From positions 1 through 15,060 of the forward strand of contig JAZNHI010000059.1 of the NCBI GenBank assembly GCA_045576895.1: a DNA stretch of 15,060 nt. Direction: 5' to 3'. Below are positions 5,914 to 13,348 of the stretch, piece by piece. Position 1 is the stretch's first letter. Every line of letters starts with the position of its first letter. Origin of the DNA: UBA3792 sp045576895. Lineage in GTDB: Bacteria > Bacillota > Clostridia > Christensenellales > CAG-138. The notes beneath the pieces were generated by a model. It was not told the origin of the DNA and searched no databases. It saw only the letters and a program-made list of their open reading frames with translations. A program made the position numbers and the translations under genes.

Positions 5914-6462
5914 TTGCCGAAGCAGGAGAAACAGAAAAAACGCGGGTTTCGTTACGGAATGCTGTTGAAAGCGATCGCCGTCTTTCTTGTGCTGGAAGCG
6001 GGCGTCGTGCTGCTCGGCGTGTTTTGCTGCAATTACGACCGCGTGAAGGCGGATGCGGAAAACACCGTAACGGTCACGGCGGAACCCTCTCGGGTCGATT
6101 GCGTTGACCGTCCCCGCGCGGCGGATCGGATCGAGATCATTGAGGGCTGGGAGGAATACGCTTTGATCTGGCACGGCAGTTTTGCGAGACAGACCGGTCT
6201 GAACAGCCGCGCGCTTGAGAAGGAACTCGGAAAGGAAAAGGTCCTGACGCTGACCGTTGGGAACGAAGCAAAGCGGGACGGATCGTGGACCGTGCATACC
6301 GTCGTCGCGGTGAAGGGCGAAACGACGGACTATCTGACCGTTGAGCAGTACAACGCGTATCATAAATCCAACTGTCTCGTCGGAAACATCCTGCTTGCGA
6401 TCTGGCAGGTTATTCTGCTCGGAATCTTCATTCCGCTGTGGGTCGTGCTCAGTCGGGTGTGA
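5914..6462 (+). CDS. Small bitopic/two-helix membrane protein of unknown function
   Basis: The family is not recognised. The 182-residue product has a basic N-terminus (KQEKQKKRGFRY), a hydrophobic helix at about 17-38, a soluble middle of about 110 residues rich in beta-prone stretches, and a second helix at about 156-179 ending just before the C-terminus. By the positive-inside rule the N-terminus is cytoplasmic and the middle probably faces outward. I prefer the TTG start at 5914 because AAAGGGGG lies about 9 bases upstream and the promoter's predicted start site is close behind; an in-frame ATG at 5959 would remove the basic segment and has no good ribosome binding site, and the TTG at 5875 lies within the promoter. 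It appears monocistronic. No clear terminator follows. Confidence 0.65.
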   Translation: MPKQEKQKKRGFRYGMLLKAIAVFLVLEAGVVLLGVFCCNYDRVKADAENTVTVTAEPSRVDCVDRPRAADRIEIIEGWEEYALIWHGSFARQTGLNSRALEKELGKEKVLTLTVGNEAKRDGSWTVHTVVAVKGETTDYLTVEQYNAYHKSNCLVGNILLAIWQVILLGIFIPLWVVLSRV

Positions 6463-6492
6463 AACAATTTGAAATCGTTTTGCAGCTTTTCG

Positions 6493-6521
6493 TTGTAAAA
6501 CAGACCGGGTTGTGGTATCAT
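6493..6521 (+). promoter_or_regulatory. Promoter of the DUF4160-DUF2442 pair
   Basis: TTGTAA (6493-6498), a 17-bp spacer and TATCAT (6516-6521) with an extended TG at -15. It shares the block TTGTGGTATCATA with the promoter at 5875-5887. Confidence 0.7.
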
Positions 6522-6579
6522 ACTATATGTATTAAGGGTTACAGCAAGGTCAGCAGCAAGAACGGAGGAATGTATCATT

Positions 6580-6846
6580 ATGCCGGAATTAAGTCGATTC
6601 GGAGGAATGGTAATCTATATGCTGTTCTGCGACATCGGACAGCATAATAAGCCGCATGTTCATGTGTATTACGGCGAGTATGAAGCTGCAATTGCGATCG
6701 ACGGAGAGCTTCTGTCCGGCGCACTGCCGCGAAAGCAACTGCGGATCGTAACCGGCTGGCTTGCATTCCATGAGGAGGAAGCATATAAAGCTTGGAATCT
6801 TGCGGTGAAGGGCGAGCATTTTGAAAAGATCCCGCCGATGAATTGA
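6580..6846 (+). CDS. DUF4160 family protein
   Basis: The 88-residue product matches the small DUF4160 family: an N-terminal PELSRFGGMVIYMLFCDIG strand pair, the hallmark KPHVHVYYGEYEA segment (about 24-36) with its HxH motif, then LRIVTGWLAFHEEEAYKAW and a short tail. Length is normal for the family. Biochemical function is unknown; the family is usually found directly before a DUF2442 gene, as here. GGAGGA (6564-6569) lies 10 bases before the ATG. Gene size, tight pairing (9 bases between stop and next start) and a dedicated promoter and terminator resemble a toxin-antitoxin or other portable two-gene cassette, but that is inference. Base composition is somewhat more AT-rich than in the metabolic genes. 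Confidence 0.85.
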   Translation: MPELSRFGGMVIYMLFCDIGQHNKPHVHVYYGEYEAAIAIDGELLSGALPRKQLRIVTGWLAFHEEEAYKAWNLAVKGEHFEKIPPMN

Positions 6847-6855
6847 GGTGATACG

Positions 6856-7149
6856 ATGTTTATTGTAAACGATATCTGCTATGCCGGTAAAATGGAAAAC
6901 GGCATCAGGATCACGGAGGTCAAGCCCGTACGCGGAGGGATCCTTCTCGTGACGTTCTCTACGGGGGAAAAGCGACTGTTTGACACGACTCTACTGAAAG
7001 GCGAGGCTTTCGAGCCGTTGAAACGGGAGGAGATCGTGAACCACCCGGTTCTGTTTCACGGTGTAATCACATGGAATAACGGGGAGATCGACATTGCGCC
7101 CGAAACGGTCTATCGGGACAGTTACGCGTACGAGAGCGAAGCAGTATAA
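6856..7149 (+). CDS. DUF2442 family protein
   Basis: The 97-residue product matches DUF2442: ITEVKPVRGGILLVTFSTGEK with an RLFD strand, a LKGEAFEPL helix, then the signature WNNGEIDIAPETVYRDSY near the C-terminus. The family is a small beta-rich domain that in some proteins is joined to a helix-turn-helix, which has led to suggestions of a regulatory role; no HTH is present here. GAGGTGA lies just before the ATG and overlaps the end of the DUF4160 gene, so translation is probably coupled. A strong terminator follows. If the pair is toxin-antitoxin-like, I cannot tell which partner would be the antitoxin. Confidence 0.85.
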   Translation: MFIVNDICYAGKMENGIRITEVKPVRGGILLVTFSTGEKRLFDTTLLKGEAFEPLKREEIVNHPVLFHGVITWNNGEIDIAPETVYRDSYAYESEAV

Positions 7150-7164
7150 TCGAAGTATTGTAAG

Positions 7165-7197
7165 AACGGCAAGCGGTTTTACGCCTGCCGTTTTTTT
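7165..7197 (+). terminator. Rho-independent terminator after the DUF2442 gene
   Basis: AACGGCA (7165-7171) pairs with TGCCGTT (7186-7192), extended by GCG/CGC after one mismatch, loop GTTTTA, followed by seven Ts (7191-7197). It overlaps the last codons of the convergent permease gene and may also slow transcription from that side, although the opposite strand lacks a good U-tract. Confidence 0.9.
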
Positions 7198-8120
7198 GAT
7201 GCTTCCCGCTTGTCCCACTGCGCCAGGATGACGCCGGCGGTGATGAGGATCGCGCCGAGGATACTCATCCAGGAGGGTACCTGCCCCAGCATGATCCACG
7301 CGACGAGCACCGTGACGAACGGCGAGGCGTAGAGGTAGTTGTTTGTGATGACGACGCCGAGCCGGTCGAACGCGATGTTCCACAGCGCGAAACAGACCGC
7401 GTTGCCGAACACGGCAAGGAAGATCCAGCTTATGAGCACCTTCGGCTGCGTAAAGAGCGGCTTCAGGTCCGGCATGCCGTCGACGGCGAGCATCAGCGGC
7501 ACGGCGGTAACGAACGCCCAGAACATGACCCGCCGCGTGACCACAAAGCTGTCCATCCGCTCGGAATAGGGCTTGATCAGGATCGAATAGAACGCCCATG
7601 AAAGCCCCGCGCAGAGCGCCAGAAGATCGCCCAGGGGGCTCAGATGGAGGCGCAGACTGCCGTTCAGGATCACGAGCACGACGCCGACGACGGCGATCGC
7701 CGAGCCGATCCAGACAAGCCGGGAAAGGCGTTCCCCGGTGCGCTTCAGAAGCTTTGCAAGGATGACCGTAAACAGCGGGGTCAGCGAAATGATGATCGAA
7801 ACGCTTGCGGTCTGATCCCCCGAAACCGCGATCGCGGTGTTCTGAAAATAGAAGTATACGCTTCCGCCGGTGACGCCGAGCAGCACGAACATCAGCTCGT
7901 CCTTCCACGGGAGCCGGACAAACTTCGGACGCATGCAAAGCAGTACGACGTAAGCGAGCGCCATGCGGATCGGCGCGATCTGCACCGCGGTGAAGCCCGC
8001 GTCCAGAAGATTCTGCGTCACCACGTAGCAGCTTCCCCAGACCGCAACGGAGAACAGCGCAAACAGATGCGCCCAAACGGCGGGGAGCTGTTTTTTGCCT
8101 GTCGGTTGAATCTGTTCCAT
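7179..8120 (-). CDS. EamA/DMT-superfamily permease
   Basis: The 313-residue inner-membrane protein has the two repeated EamA halves of the drug/metabolite transporter superfamily, about ten hydrophobic helices in all. The first half begins LFALFSVAVWGSCYVVTQNLL and includes the family-typical PIRMALAYVVLL and ISLTPLFTVILAKLL segments; the second begins LLALCAGLSWAFYSILIKPY and ends YASPFVTVLVAWIMLGQ then ILITAGVILAQW. The substrate cannot be inferred; relatives export amino acids, metabolites or drugs. The ATG at 8120 is preceded by GGAGG and sits behind a clear promoter; the open frame extends far upstream into the divergent crt gene, which is not coding on this strand. A lysine/arginine-rich C-terminus lies in the cytoplasm. 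Confidence 0.92.
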   Translation of the reverse strand: MEQIQPTGKKQLPAVWAHLFALFSVAVWGSCYVVTQNLLDAGFTAVQIAPIRMALAYVVLLCMRPKFVRLPWKDELMFVLLGVTGGSVYFYFQNTAIAVSGDQTASVSIIISLTPLFTVILAKLLKRTGERLSRLVWIGSAIAVVGVVLVILNGSLRLHLSPLGDLLALCAGLSWAFYSILIKPYSERMDSFVVTRRVMFWAFVTAVPLMLAVDGMPDLKPLFTQPKVLISWIFLAVFGNAVCFALWNIAFDRLGVVITNNYLYASPFVTVLVAWIMLGQVPSWMSILGAILITAGVILAQWDKREASKKRQA

Positions 8121-8153
8121 ACTGCCTCCTGCGGGATTCCGCGTCCGAACGCG

Positions 8154-8182
8154 ATTATAGCACAGCGGATGCGGTTCGTAAA
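8154..8182 (-). promoter_or_regulatory. Promoter of the EamA permease gene
   Basis: On the minus strand TTTACG (8177-8182), 17-bp spacer, TATAAT (8154-8159) with an extended TGC before the -10. Confidence 0.75.
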
Positions 8183-8226
8183 CAGGAACCGGATAATATA
8201 CGATCGCCTGAAAGCGGGAATCGGGC

Positions 8227-8255
8227 TTGCGTATTGCACCCGAATGTACTATAAT
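8227..8255 (+). promoter_or_regulatory. Promoter of the butyryl-CoA operon
   Basis: TTGCGT (8227-8232), 17-bp spacer, TATAAT (8250-8255), about 50 bases before the crt ATG. It is divergent from the permease promoter, with about 45 bases between the two -35 boxes. No clear dyad operator is visible between them. Confidence 0.8.
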
Positions 8256-8307
8256 AAATACGGTATAAACTGCCCGATTGCGGGTAAATCGCTTTTCGGA
8301 GGAACCT

Positions 8308-9087
8308 ATGACGCACATCCTGTTGGAAAAGAAGGGCAACGTTGCAATCGCTTTGATCGATCGCCCGAAGGCGCTCAACGCGCTGAACTCCGAAGTCCTC
8401 AATGATCTGAATACGCTTGTCGACACCGTGAATGCCGACCCCGAGATCCGCGTGCTGATTTTAACCGGCAGCGGCGAAAAGGCGTTCGTCGCGGGCGCGG
8501 ACATCGGCGAGATGTCTTCGCTCAGCAAGGCGGAGGGCGAAGCGTTCGGCAAGAAGGGCAACGACGTGTTCCGTAAGCTGGAAACGCTTCCGATCCCGAC
8601 GATTGCGGCGGTCAACGGCTACGCGTTGGGCGGCGGCTGCGAGCTTTCGATGGCGTGCGATATCCGCATTGCAAGCGACACGGCGGTGTTCGGGCAGCCC
8701 GAAACGGGACTCGGCATTACGCCGGGCTTCGGCGGCACGCAGCGGCTTGCGCGTCTGATCGGACCGGGCATGGCAAAGCAGCTGATCTATTCCGCACGCA
8801 ACATCAAGGCGGACGAAGCACTGCGCATCGGACTGGTCAACGCGGTCTATCCCGCGGAGGAACTGATGGCGGCGGCGGAAAAGCTCGCGGAGACGATCGC
8901 AAGGAACGCGCCGATCGCGGTGCGCGCCTGCAAACAGGCGATCAACGAAGGGCTCGAGAAGCCGATGGACGAGGCGATCGTGCTCGAAGAAAAGCTGTTC
9001 GGCAGCTGCTTCGAGACCGAGGACCAGAAGGAAGGTATGGGCGCGTTCCTCGAAAAGCGCAAGCACGAGCCATACCGGAACCGGTAA
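8308..9087 (+). CDS. crt: 3-hydroxybutyryl-CoA dehydratase (crotonase)
   Basis: Crt dehydrates 3-hydroxybutyryl-CoA to crotonyl-CoA. The 259-residue protein has the usual clostridial crotonase length and the full enoyl-CoA hydratase/isomerase pattern: RPKALNALNSEVL (19-31), oxyanion-hole segment FVAGADIGEM (60-69), GYALGGGCELSMACDIRIAS (104-123) with catalytic E112, and GQPETGLGITPGFGGTQRL (129-147) with second catalytic glutamate E132. Both glutamates of true hydratases are present, which argues against an isomerase. CGGAGGAA sits just before the ATG at 8308; ten upstream in-frame codons would cross that site. It is the first gene of the operon, and a 166-base hairpin-bearing gap separates it from hbd, unlike the tight spacing downstream. 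Confidence 0.95.
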   Translation: MTHILLEKKGNVAIALIDRPKALNALNSEVLNDLNTLVDTVNADPEIRVLILTGSGEKAFVAGADIGEMSSLSKAEGEAFGKKGNDVFRKLETLPIPTIAAVNGYALGGGCELSMACDIRIASDTAVFGQPETGLGITPGFGGTQRLARLIGPGMAKQLIYSARNIKADEALRIGLVNAVYPAEELMAAAEKLAETIARNAPIAVRACKQAINEGLEKPMDEAIVLEEKLFGSCFETEDQKEGMGAFLEKRKHEPYRNR

Positions 9088-9106
9088 GCGGGAACAACCC
9101 TCCCGT

Positions 9107-9187
9107 CAGCCTGCGGCTGCCACCCTCCCTTACACAGGGAGGGCAAGATCGTGCGAATGATGCAGGGGAGGCCGACCCCGACCTCCC
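9107..9187 (+). repeat. Hairpin repeat in the crt-hbd gap
   Basis: The gap holds three stems: CAGCC/GGCTG (9107-9111/9115-9119), CCCTCCC/GGGAGGG (9123-9129/9137-9143) with loop TTACACA, and GGGAGG/CCTCCC (9166-9171/9182-9187). The order (CCCGTCAG palindrome, then a CCCT..TTACACA..AGGG hairpin) resembles the repeats at 3546-3591 and 13393-13419, suggesting a short member of the same family. None is followed by a U-tract, so it is not a simple terminator; it may modulate or protect the operon mRNA. Confidence 0.65.
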
Positions 9188-9253
9188 GCCAAAGGGAAAC
9201 CACGGACAGACGTCCGGACATCTATACAAAAATCAATTCAGGAGGAAACAAAC

Positions 9254-10090
9254 ATGAAGGTTGCTATTTTCGGCGCAGGAACAATGGGCAGCGGGATCGC
9301 GCAGGTCTTTGCCGCAAACGGACACACGGCGCTTCTGTACGCGACGAGCGTGGAGAGCGCGCAGCGGCATAAGGACAAGCTTGCGGCGTCCCTCAATAAG
9401 CGCGTTGCGAAGGGCAAGATGACGCAGGAAGCGGCGGACGATCTCATGAGCCGCATCGTCGTGGACGAAGTCGCGGCGGCGGCGGACGCGGACCTCGTGA
9501 TCGAGTGCGTTGCGGAGAACATGGCGGTCAAGAAGGAGCTCCTTGCGCGTCTCGACACGCTCTGCAAGGAGGACGCGGTCTTTGCGACGAACACCTCCTC
9601 GCTGTCGATCACCGAAATGGCGAAGGGTCTGATGCACCCGATGGTGGGTCTGCACTTCTTCAACCCGGTCCCGGTCATGAAGCTCGTCGAGGTCATTGCG
9701 GGCGCGAACACGTCTGTTGAGCTCGTCGAATGGGCAAAGAACCTCTGCGTCGAGATCGGCAAGACGCCGGTCGTCGTCAACGAGGCGCCGGGCTTTGTGG
9801 TCAACAAGATCCTGATCCCGTACTGCAACGAGGGCGTCTGCGTGCTGCAGGAAGGCGTTGCGAGCGCGGAGGATATCGACATTGCGATGCAGCTCGGCTG
9901 CAACCATCCGATGGGACCGCTGCATCTCGGCGACCTCATTGGCTGGGACGTCGTGCTGAACATCATGGACGTGCTCTACAACGAGACGCATGATTCTAAG
10001 TACCGCGCAAACGTGCTGATCCGGAAGATGGTCCGCGCGGGCAAGCTCGGCATCAAGACCGGTGAAGGCTTCTTCAAGTACACGAAGTAA
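9254..10090 (+). CDS. hbd: 3-hydroxybutyryl-CoA dehydrogenase
   Basis: Hbd reduces acetoacetyl-CoA to (S)-3-hydroxybutyryl-CoA with NAD(P)H, the step before Crt. The 278-residue protein is a standard single-function enzyme: Rossmann GAGTMGSGIA (7-16), the VIECVAENMAVKK stretch near 82-94, TNTSSLSIT (112-120), GLHFFNPVPVMKLVEVI (132-148) and NEAPGFVVNKILIP (176-189). By alignment from memory with the Clostridium acetobutylicum enzyme, the catalytic residues are S115, H134 and N184, all present. The C-terminal half has the dimerisation motif NHPMGPLHLGDLIG and ends GIKTGEGFFKYTK. AGGAGGAAA is well placed before the ATG. Cofactor preference (NADH versus NADPH) cannot be settled by eye. It lies 19 bases before bcd. 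Confidence 0.96.
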   Translation: MKVAIFGAGTMGSGIAQVFAANGHTALLYATSVESAQRHKDKLAASLNKRVAKGKMTQEAADDLMSRIVVDEVAAAADADLVIECVAENMAVKKELLARLDTLCKEDAVFATNTSSLSITEMAKGLMHPMVGLHFFNPVPVMKLVEVIAGANTSVELVEWAKNLCVEIGKTPVVVNEAPGFVVNKILIPYCNEGVCVLQEGVASAEDIDIAMQLGCNHPMGPLHLGDLIGWDVVLNIMDVLYNETHDSKYRANVLIRKMVRAGKLGIKTGEGFFKYTK

Positions 10091-10109
10091 ACATAAAGGA
10101 GAAATCAGA

Positions 10110-11252
10110 ATGGATTTTCGTCTGACGAAGGAACAGCTGCTGGTTCGCAAGATGGTTCGCGAATTCGCAGAAAACGAAGTGAAGCCGATCGCGTCCGAGA
10201 TCGACGAGGAAGAGCGCTTCCCGGCGGAGACCGTCGAAAAGATGGCGAAGCTCGGCATGATGGGCATCTACTTCCCGAAGCAGTACGGCGGCGCGGGCGG
10301 CGACGTGCTGAGCTACGCGATCACGGTCGAGGAGCTTGCGAAGGTCTGCGGCACCACCGCGGTCATCGTCTCCGCGCACACCTCCCTGTGCTGCGCGCCG
10401 ATCTTCGAGAACGGCACCGAGGAACAGAAGATGAAGTACCTGCCGGATCTGCTTTCCGGCAGAAAGCTCGGCGCATTCGGTTTGACCGAGCCGAACGCCG
10501 GCACCGACGCCTCCGGTCAGCAGACGACCGCCGTGCTCGACGGCGATCATTACGTTCTGAACGGATCGAAGTGCTTCATCACGAACGGCAGCGTCGCGGA
10601 CGTGTTCGTGGTGTTCGCCATGACCGACCCGAAGATGGGCAACCGCGGCATCTCCGCGTTCATCGTGGAAAAGGGCTTTCCGGGCTTCTCCCAGGGCAAG
10701 CATGAAAAGAAGATGGGCATCCGCGGCAGCTCGACCTGCGACCTGATCTTCGAGGACTGCATCGTTCCGAAGGAGAACCTCCTGGGCAAAGAGGGCGCGG
10801 GCTTCAAGATCGCAATGGCAACGCTCGACGGCGGCAGAATCGGCATTGCGGCGCAGGCGCTGGGCATCGGCGAGGGCGCGATCGAAGAGGCGATCAAGTA
10901 CACGAAGGAGCGCGTGCAGTTCAAAAAGCGCATCAGCTCGTTCCAGAACACGCAGTTTCAGCTTGCCGACATGCACACCCGCATGCAGGCGGCGCAGTTC
11001 CTGGTCTATAACGCCGCCATGAAGAAGCAGGCGCACGAGCGCTGCAGCATGGAAGCCGCGATGGCGAAGCTGTTCGCCGCGGAAGCCGCGTCCGACGTAA
11101 CGCGCCGCGCCGTGCAGTTGTTCGGCGGCTACGGCTATACCCGTGAATATCCCGTGGAGCGCATGATGCGCGACGCGAAGATCACCGAGATCTACGAGGG
11201 CACGAGCGAGGTCCAGCGCATGGTCATCGCCGCAAACCTCGGCGTGAAGTAA
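10110..11252 (+). CDS. bcd: Butyryl-CoA dehydrogenase (short-chain acyl-CoA dehydrogenase)
   Basis: Bcd reduces crotonyl-CoA to butyryl-CoA and, with EtfAB, probably couples this exergonic step to ferredoxin reduction by NADH. The 380-residue FAD enzyme has the acyl-CoA dehydrogenase signatures: FGLTEPNAGTDASG (123-136), YVLNGSKCFITNGS (148-161), MGIRGSSTCDLIFEDC, a central DGGRIGIAAQALGIG, FGGYGYTREYPVERMMRD, and the catalytic base E363 in IYEGTSE, at the position used by the bacterial short-chain enzymes. AAAGGAG precedes the ATG; the open frame begins earlier, inside the end of hbd. Position between hbd and etfBA fits Bcd. A related acyl-CoA dehydrogenase with different chain length is possible, but context makes butyryl-CoA the likely product. 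Confidence 0.94.
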   Translation: MDFRLTKEQLLVRKMVREFAENEVKPIASEIDEEERFPAETVEKMAKLGMMGIYFPKQYGGAGGDVLSYAITVEELAKVCGTTAVIVSAHTSLCCAPIFENGTEEQKMKYLPDLLSGRKLGAFGLTEPNAGTDASGQQTTAVLDGDHYVLNGSKCFITNGSVADVFVVFAMTDPKMGNRGISAFIVEKGFPGFSQGKHEKKMGIRGSSTCDLIFEDCIVPKENLLGKEGAGFKIAMATLDGGRIGIAAQALGIGEGAIEEAIKYTKERVQFKKRISSFQNTQFQLADMHTRMQAAQFLVYNAAMKKQAHERCSMEAAMAKLFAAEAASDVTRRAVQLFGGYGYTREYPVERMMRDAKITEIYEGTSEVQRMVIAANLGVK

Positions 11253-11269
11253 GAAGGAGGGCAGAGAAC

Positions 11270-12070
11270 ATGAAGATTTTTGTTACCGTAAAGCAGGTTC
11301 CCGATACCTCCGGAACGGTCGCCGTCAATCCGGACGGCACGCTGGACCGCGCGTCCATGCAGACCATCATCAATCCCGACGATATGAACGCGGTCGAAGC
11401 CGCGCTGACTTTGAAAGACGAGCTCGGCTGTAAGGTCGTGGCGTTCACGATGGGACCGCCGCCCGCAGAGGGCATGCTCCGCGAGCTCATGGCAATGGGC
11501 GTGGACGAGGGCGTTCTCATCACCGCGCGCGAGTTCGGCGGCTCCGACACCTACGCGACGAGCCAGATCATCGCGGCGGCGATCGACACCTACGGCGTCG
11601 AGCCCGAGGACATCATCCTTGCGGGACGTCAGGCGATCGACGGCGACACCGCGCAGGTCGGTCCGCAGATCGCGGAGAAGCTGCATCTGCCGCAGGTCAC
11701 CTATGCGGGCGAGATCCAAAAGGACGGCGACGTGCTGACCGTAAAGCGCATCTTAGAGGACGGCTACATGACGGTCAAGGTGCACACGCCCTGCATGATC
11801 ACCTGCATCAAGGAGCTCAATAAACCGCGCTACATGAACATCGGCGGCATCTTCGAGTGCTACGAAAAGCAGGTCGTCACCATGACGTACGACACGCTGA
11901 AGGATCATCCGCTGATCGACAAGAGCACGATCGGACTTCTGGGTTCTCCCACGAACATCCTGACGTCGTTCACGCCGCCGCAAAAGGGCGCGGGCATGAT
12001 GCTTCCGGGCGACGGAAAGGAAACCACCGACAAGCTCGCGGGCATCCTTGCCGCGAAGCACATCATTTAA
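11270..12070 (+). CDS. etfB: Electron transfer flavoprotein beta subunit
   Basis: EtfB forms a heterodimer with EtfA and passes electrons between NADH, ferredoxin and Bcd. The 266-residue protein has the usual length and features: MKIFVTVKQVPDTSG at the start, INPDDMNAVEAAL (34-46), the GPPPAEGMLRELMAMGVDE segment (62-80), and the flavin-binding GRQAIDGDTAQVGPQIAE (119-136), then LPQVTY. Those glycine/aspartate patterns are shared with clostridial bifurcating EtfB proteins, though bifurcation itself cannot be proven from sequence. AGAAGGAGGG precedes the ATG, 17 bases after bcd. It ends with a PPQKGAGMMLPGD recognition region and a short helix. Confidence 0.95.
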   Translation: MKIFVTVKQVPDTSGTVAVNPDGTLDRASMQTIINPDDMNAVEAALTLKDELGCKVVAFTMGPPPAEGMLRELMAMGVDEGVLITAREFGGSDTYATSQIIAAAIDTYGVEPEDIILAGRQAIDGDTAQVGPQIAEKLHLPQVTYAGEIQKDGDVLTVKRILEDGYMTVKVHTPCMITCIKELNKPRYMNIGGIFECYEKQVVTMTYDTLKDHPLIDKSTIGLLGSPTNILTSFTPPQKGAGMMLPGDGKETTDKLAGILAAKHII

Positions 12071-12088
12071 GGAAGGGGGAACGGAATC

Positions 12089-13207
12089 ATGTTTAACAGC
12101 AGCGAAATCGAAGCCTTCAAGAACGTCTGGGTCTTCTGCGAACAGCGCGATGGCGTTATGATGCCGACCACCTTCGAACTGATCAGCGAGGGCAGGAAGC
12201 TTGCCGACGAGCTCGGCGTGGAGCTTTGCGGCGTCCTGCTCGGTGAAAACGTCGACGGCATTGCAAAGGAGCTCGGGCTTTACGGCGCGGACAAGGTCTA
12301 TGTCTATGATAGCCCGCTTCTCAAAACGTTCACCACCGACGCGTACACCAAGGTCATCGTCGACGCGGTCGAGGCATTCAAGCCGGAGATCCTGCTCTTC
12401 GGCGCATCCACGATCGGACGCGATCTCGCGCCGCGCTGCGCGGCAAGACTGCACACCGGTCTCTGCGCGGACTGCACGCACCTCGACATCGACCTCAATA
12501 ACTACCAGCAGTTCCTGCGTGAAGCGTCCACGCTTCCCGAGGACCGCATCGAGCGCACGAAGAGCGTCCGTCTCGCGGGCGCGGATCACTCCGTTGCGCG
12601 CGACCTCAAGATGACCCGTCCGGCGTTCGGCGGTCACCTGATGGCGTCCATCATCTGCCCGCGCTTCCGTCCCGCAATGGCGACGGTGCGCCCCGGCGTC
12701 ATGAAGAAGCGCGAGAACCCGCGCGAGGTCGAACTCGTTCATCCCGCATTTGACCTGAAGCCGGAGGACATCAAGACCGAGGTCGTCGAGACCGTCAAGG
12801 CGGCGAAGAAGCTCGTCGATCTGATCGGCGCGGACTTCATCGTGTCCGTCGGCCGTGGTATCTCTAAGGACGTCGAAAAGGGTCTTGCCCTTGCCGAGGA
12901 GCTTGCAAACGAGCTCGGCGGCGTGGTCGGCGCGTCCCGTGCCTGCGTGGATGCGGGCTGGATCGGCGCGGATCATCAGGTCGGTCAGACCGGCAAGACG
13001 GTCCACCCGAAGGTGTATGTCGCGCTCGGCATCTCCGGCGCGATCCAGCACAAGGCGGGCATGCAGGAATCCGAATGCATCATCGCCGTCAACAAGAACG
13101 AGACAGCGCCGATCTTCGAGTGCGCGGACTACGGCATCGTGGGCGACCTGTTCAAGGTCGTGCCCGAGCTCATTGAATCCATCCGCGCGGCGAAAGCGGC
13201 AAAATAA
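12089..13207 (+). CDS. etfA: Electron transfer flavoprotein alpha subunit
   Basis: EtfA carries the mobile FAD domain that shuttles electrons to Bcd. Its N-terminal domain includes VWVFCEQRDG (13-22), LLFGASTIGRDLAPRCAARL (102-121) and GLCADCT (124-130); the FAD domain has GASRACVDAGWIG (281-293), GQTGKTVHPKVYVALGISG (299-317), AIQH (318-321) and NKNETAPIFECADYGIVGD (335-353). At 372 residues it is about 30-40 longer than the compact clostridial EtfA; the extra sequence lies between HLDIDLNNY and LKMTRPAFGG (about 137-172). No [4Fe-4S] ferredoxin-like N-terminal extension is present. GGAAGGGGG precedes the ATG, 18 bases after etfB. It is the last gene, followed directly by a terminator. Confidence 0.95.
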   Translation: MFNSSEIEAFKNVWVFCEQRDGVMMPTTFELISEGRKLADELGVELCGVLLGENVDGIAKELGLYGADKVYVYDSPLLKTFTTDAYTKVIVDAVEAFKPEILLFGASTIGRDLAPRCAARLHTGLCADCTHLDIDLNNYQQFLREASTLPEDRIERTKSVRLAGADHSVARDLKMTRPAFGGHLMASIICPRFRPAMATVRPGVMKKRENPREVELVHPAFDLKPEDIKTEVVETVKAAKKLVDLIGADFIVSVGRGISKDVEKGLALAEELANELGGVVGASRACVDAGWIGADHQVGQTGKTVHPKVYVALGISGAIQHKAGMQESECIIAVNKNETAPIFECADYGIVGDLFKVVPELIESIRAAKAAK

Positions 13208-13224
13208 GTCCCAAAAACCGCAGT

Positions 13225-13254
13225 GATCCCGGGGGAGACTCCGGGATCGTTTTT
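13225..13254 (+). terminator. Rho-independent terminator of the butyryl-CoA operon
   Basis: GATCCCGG (13225-13232) pairs with CCGGGATC (13241-13248), loop GGGAGACT, followed by G and five Ts. It lies 17 bases after the etfA stop. Confidence 0.9.
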
Positions 13255-13275
13255 GTATGAAGCGCGGGGGGAAAA

Positions 13276-13304
13276 GATCCTTCGGCGGCAAGCCGCCTCA
13301 GGAT
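13276..13304. repeat. REP-like stem-loop
   Basis: ATCCT-tc-GGCGGC-AA-GCCGCC-tc-AGGAT is an almost fully symmetric stem-loop (13277-13304), followed by GACACAGCGG. Sequences of the form GATCCTTCG...CAGGATGAC are common dispersed intergenic repeats in Firmicutes; only one copy is seen here. Confidence 0.55.
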
Positions 13305-13348
13305 GACACAGCGGAAAGATGCGGCGTACGGATTCCGCCGTAACCGCC

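Noticed and set aside
9107..9187. Intrinsic terminator ending the transcript after crt
   Set aside because: The stems lack a following U-tract, and no convincing promoter was found before hbd, so read-through is more likely.
11753..13291. 512-codon minus-strand open frame across etfA
   Set aside because: Antisense shadow of etfB/etfA caused by GC-rich codon use; no domain or ribosome binding site.
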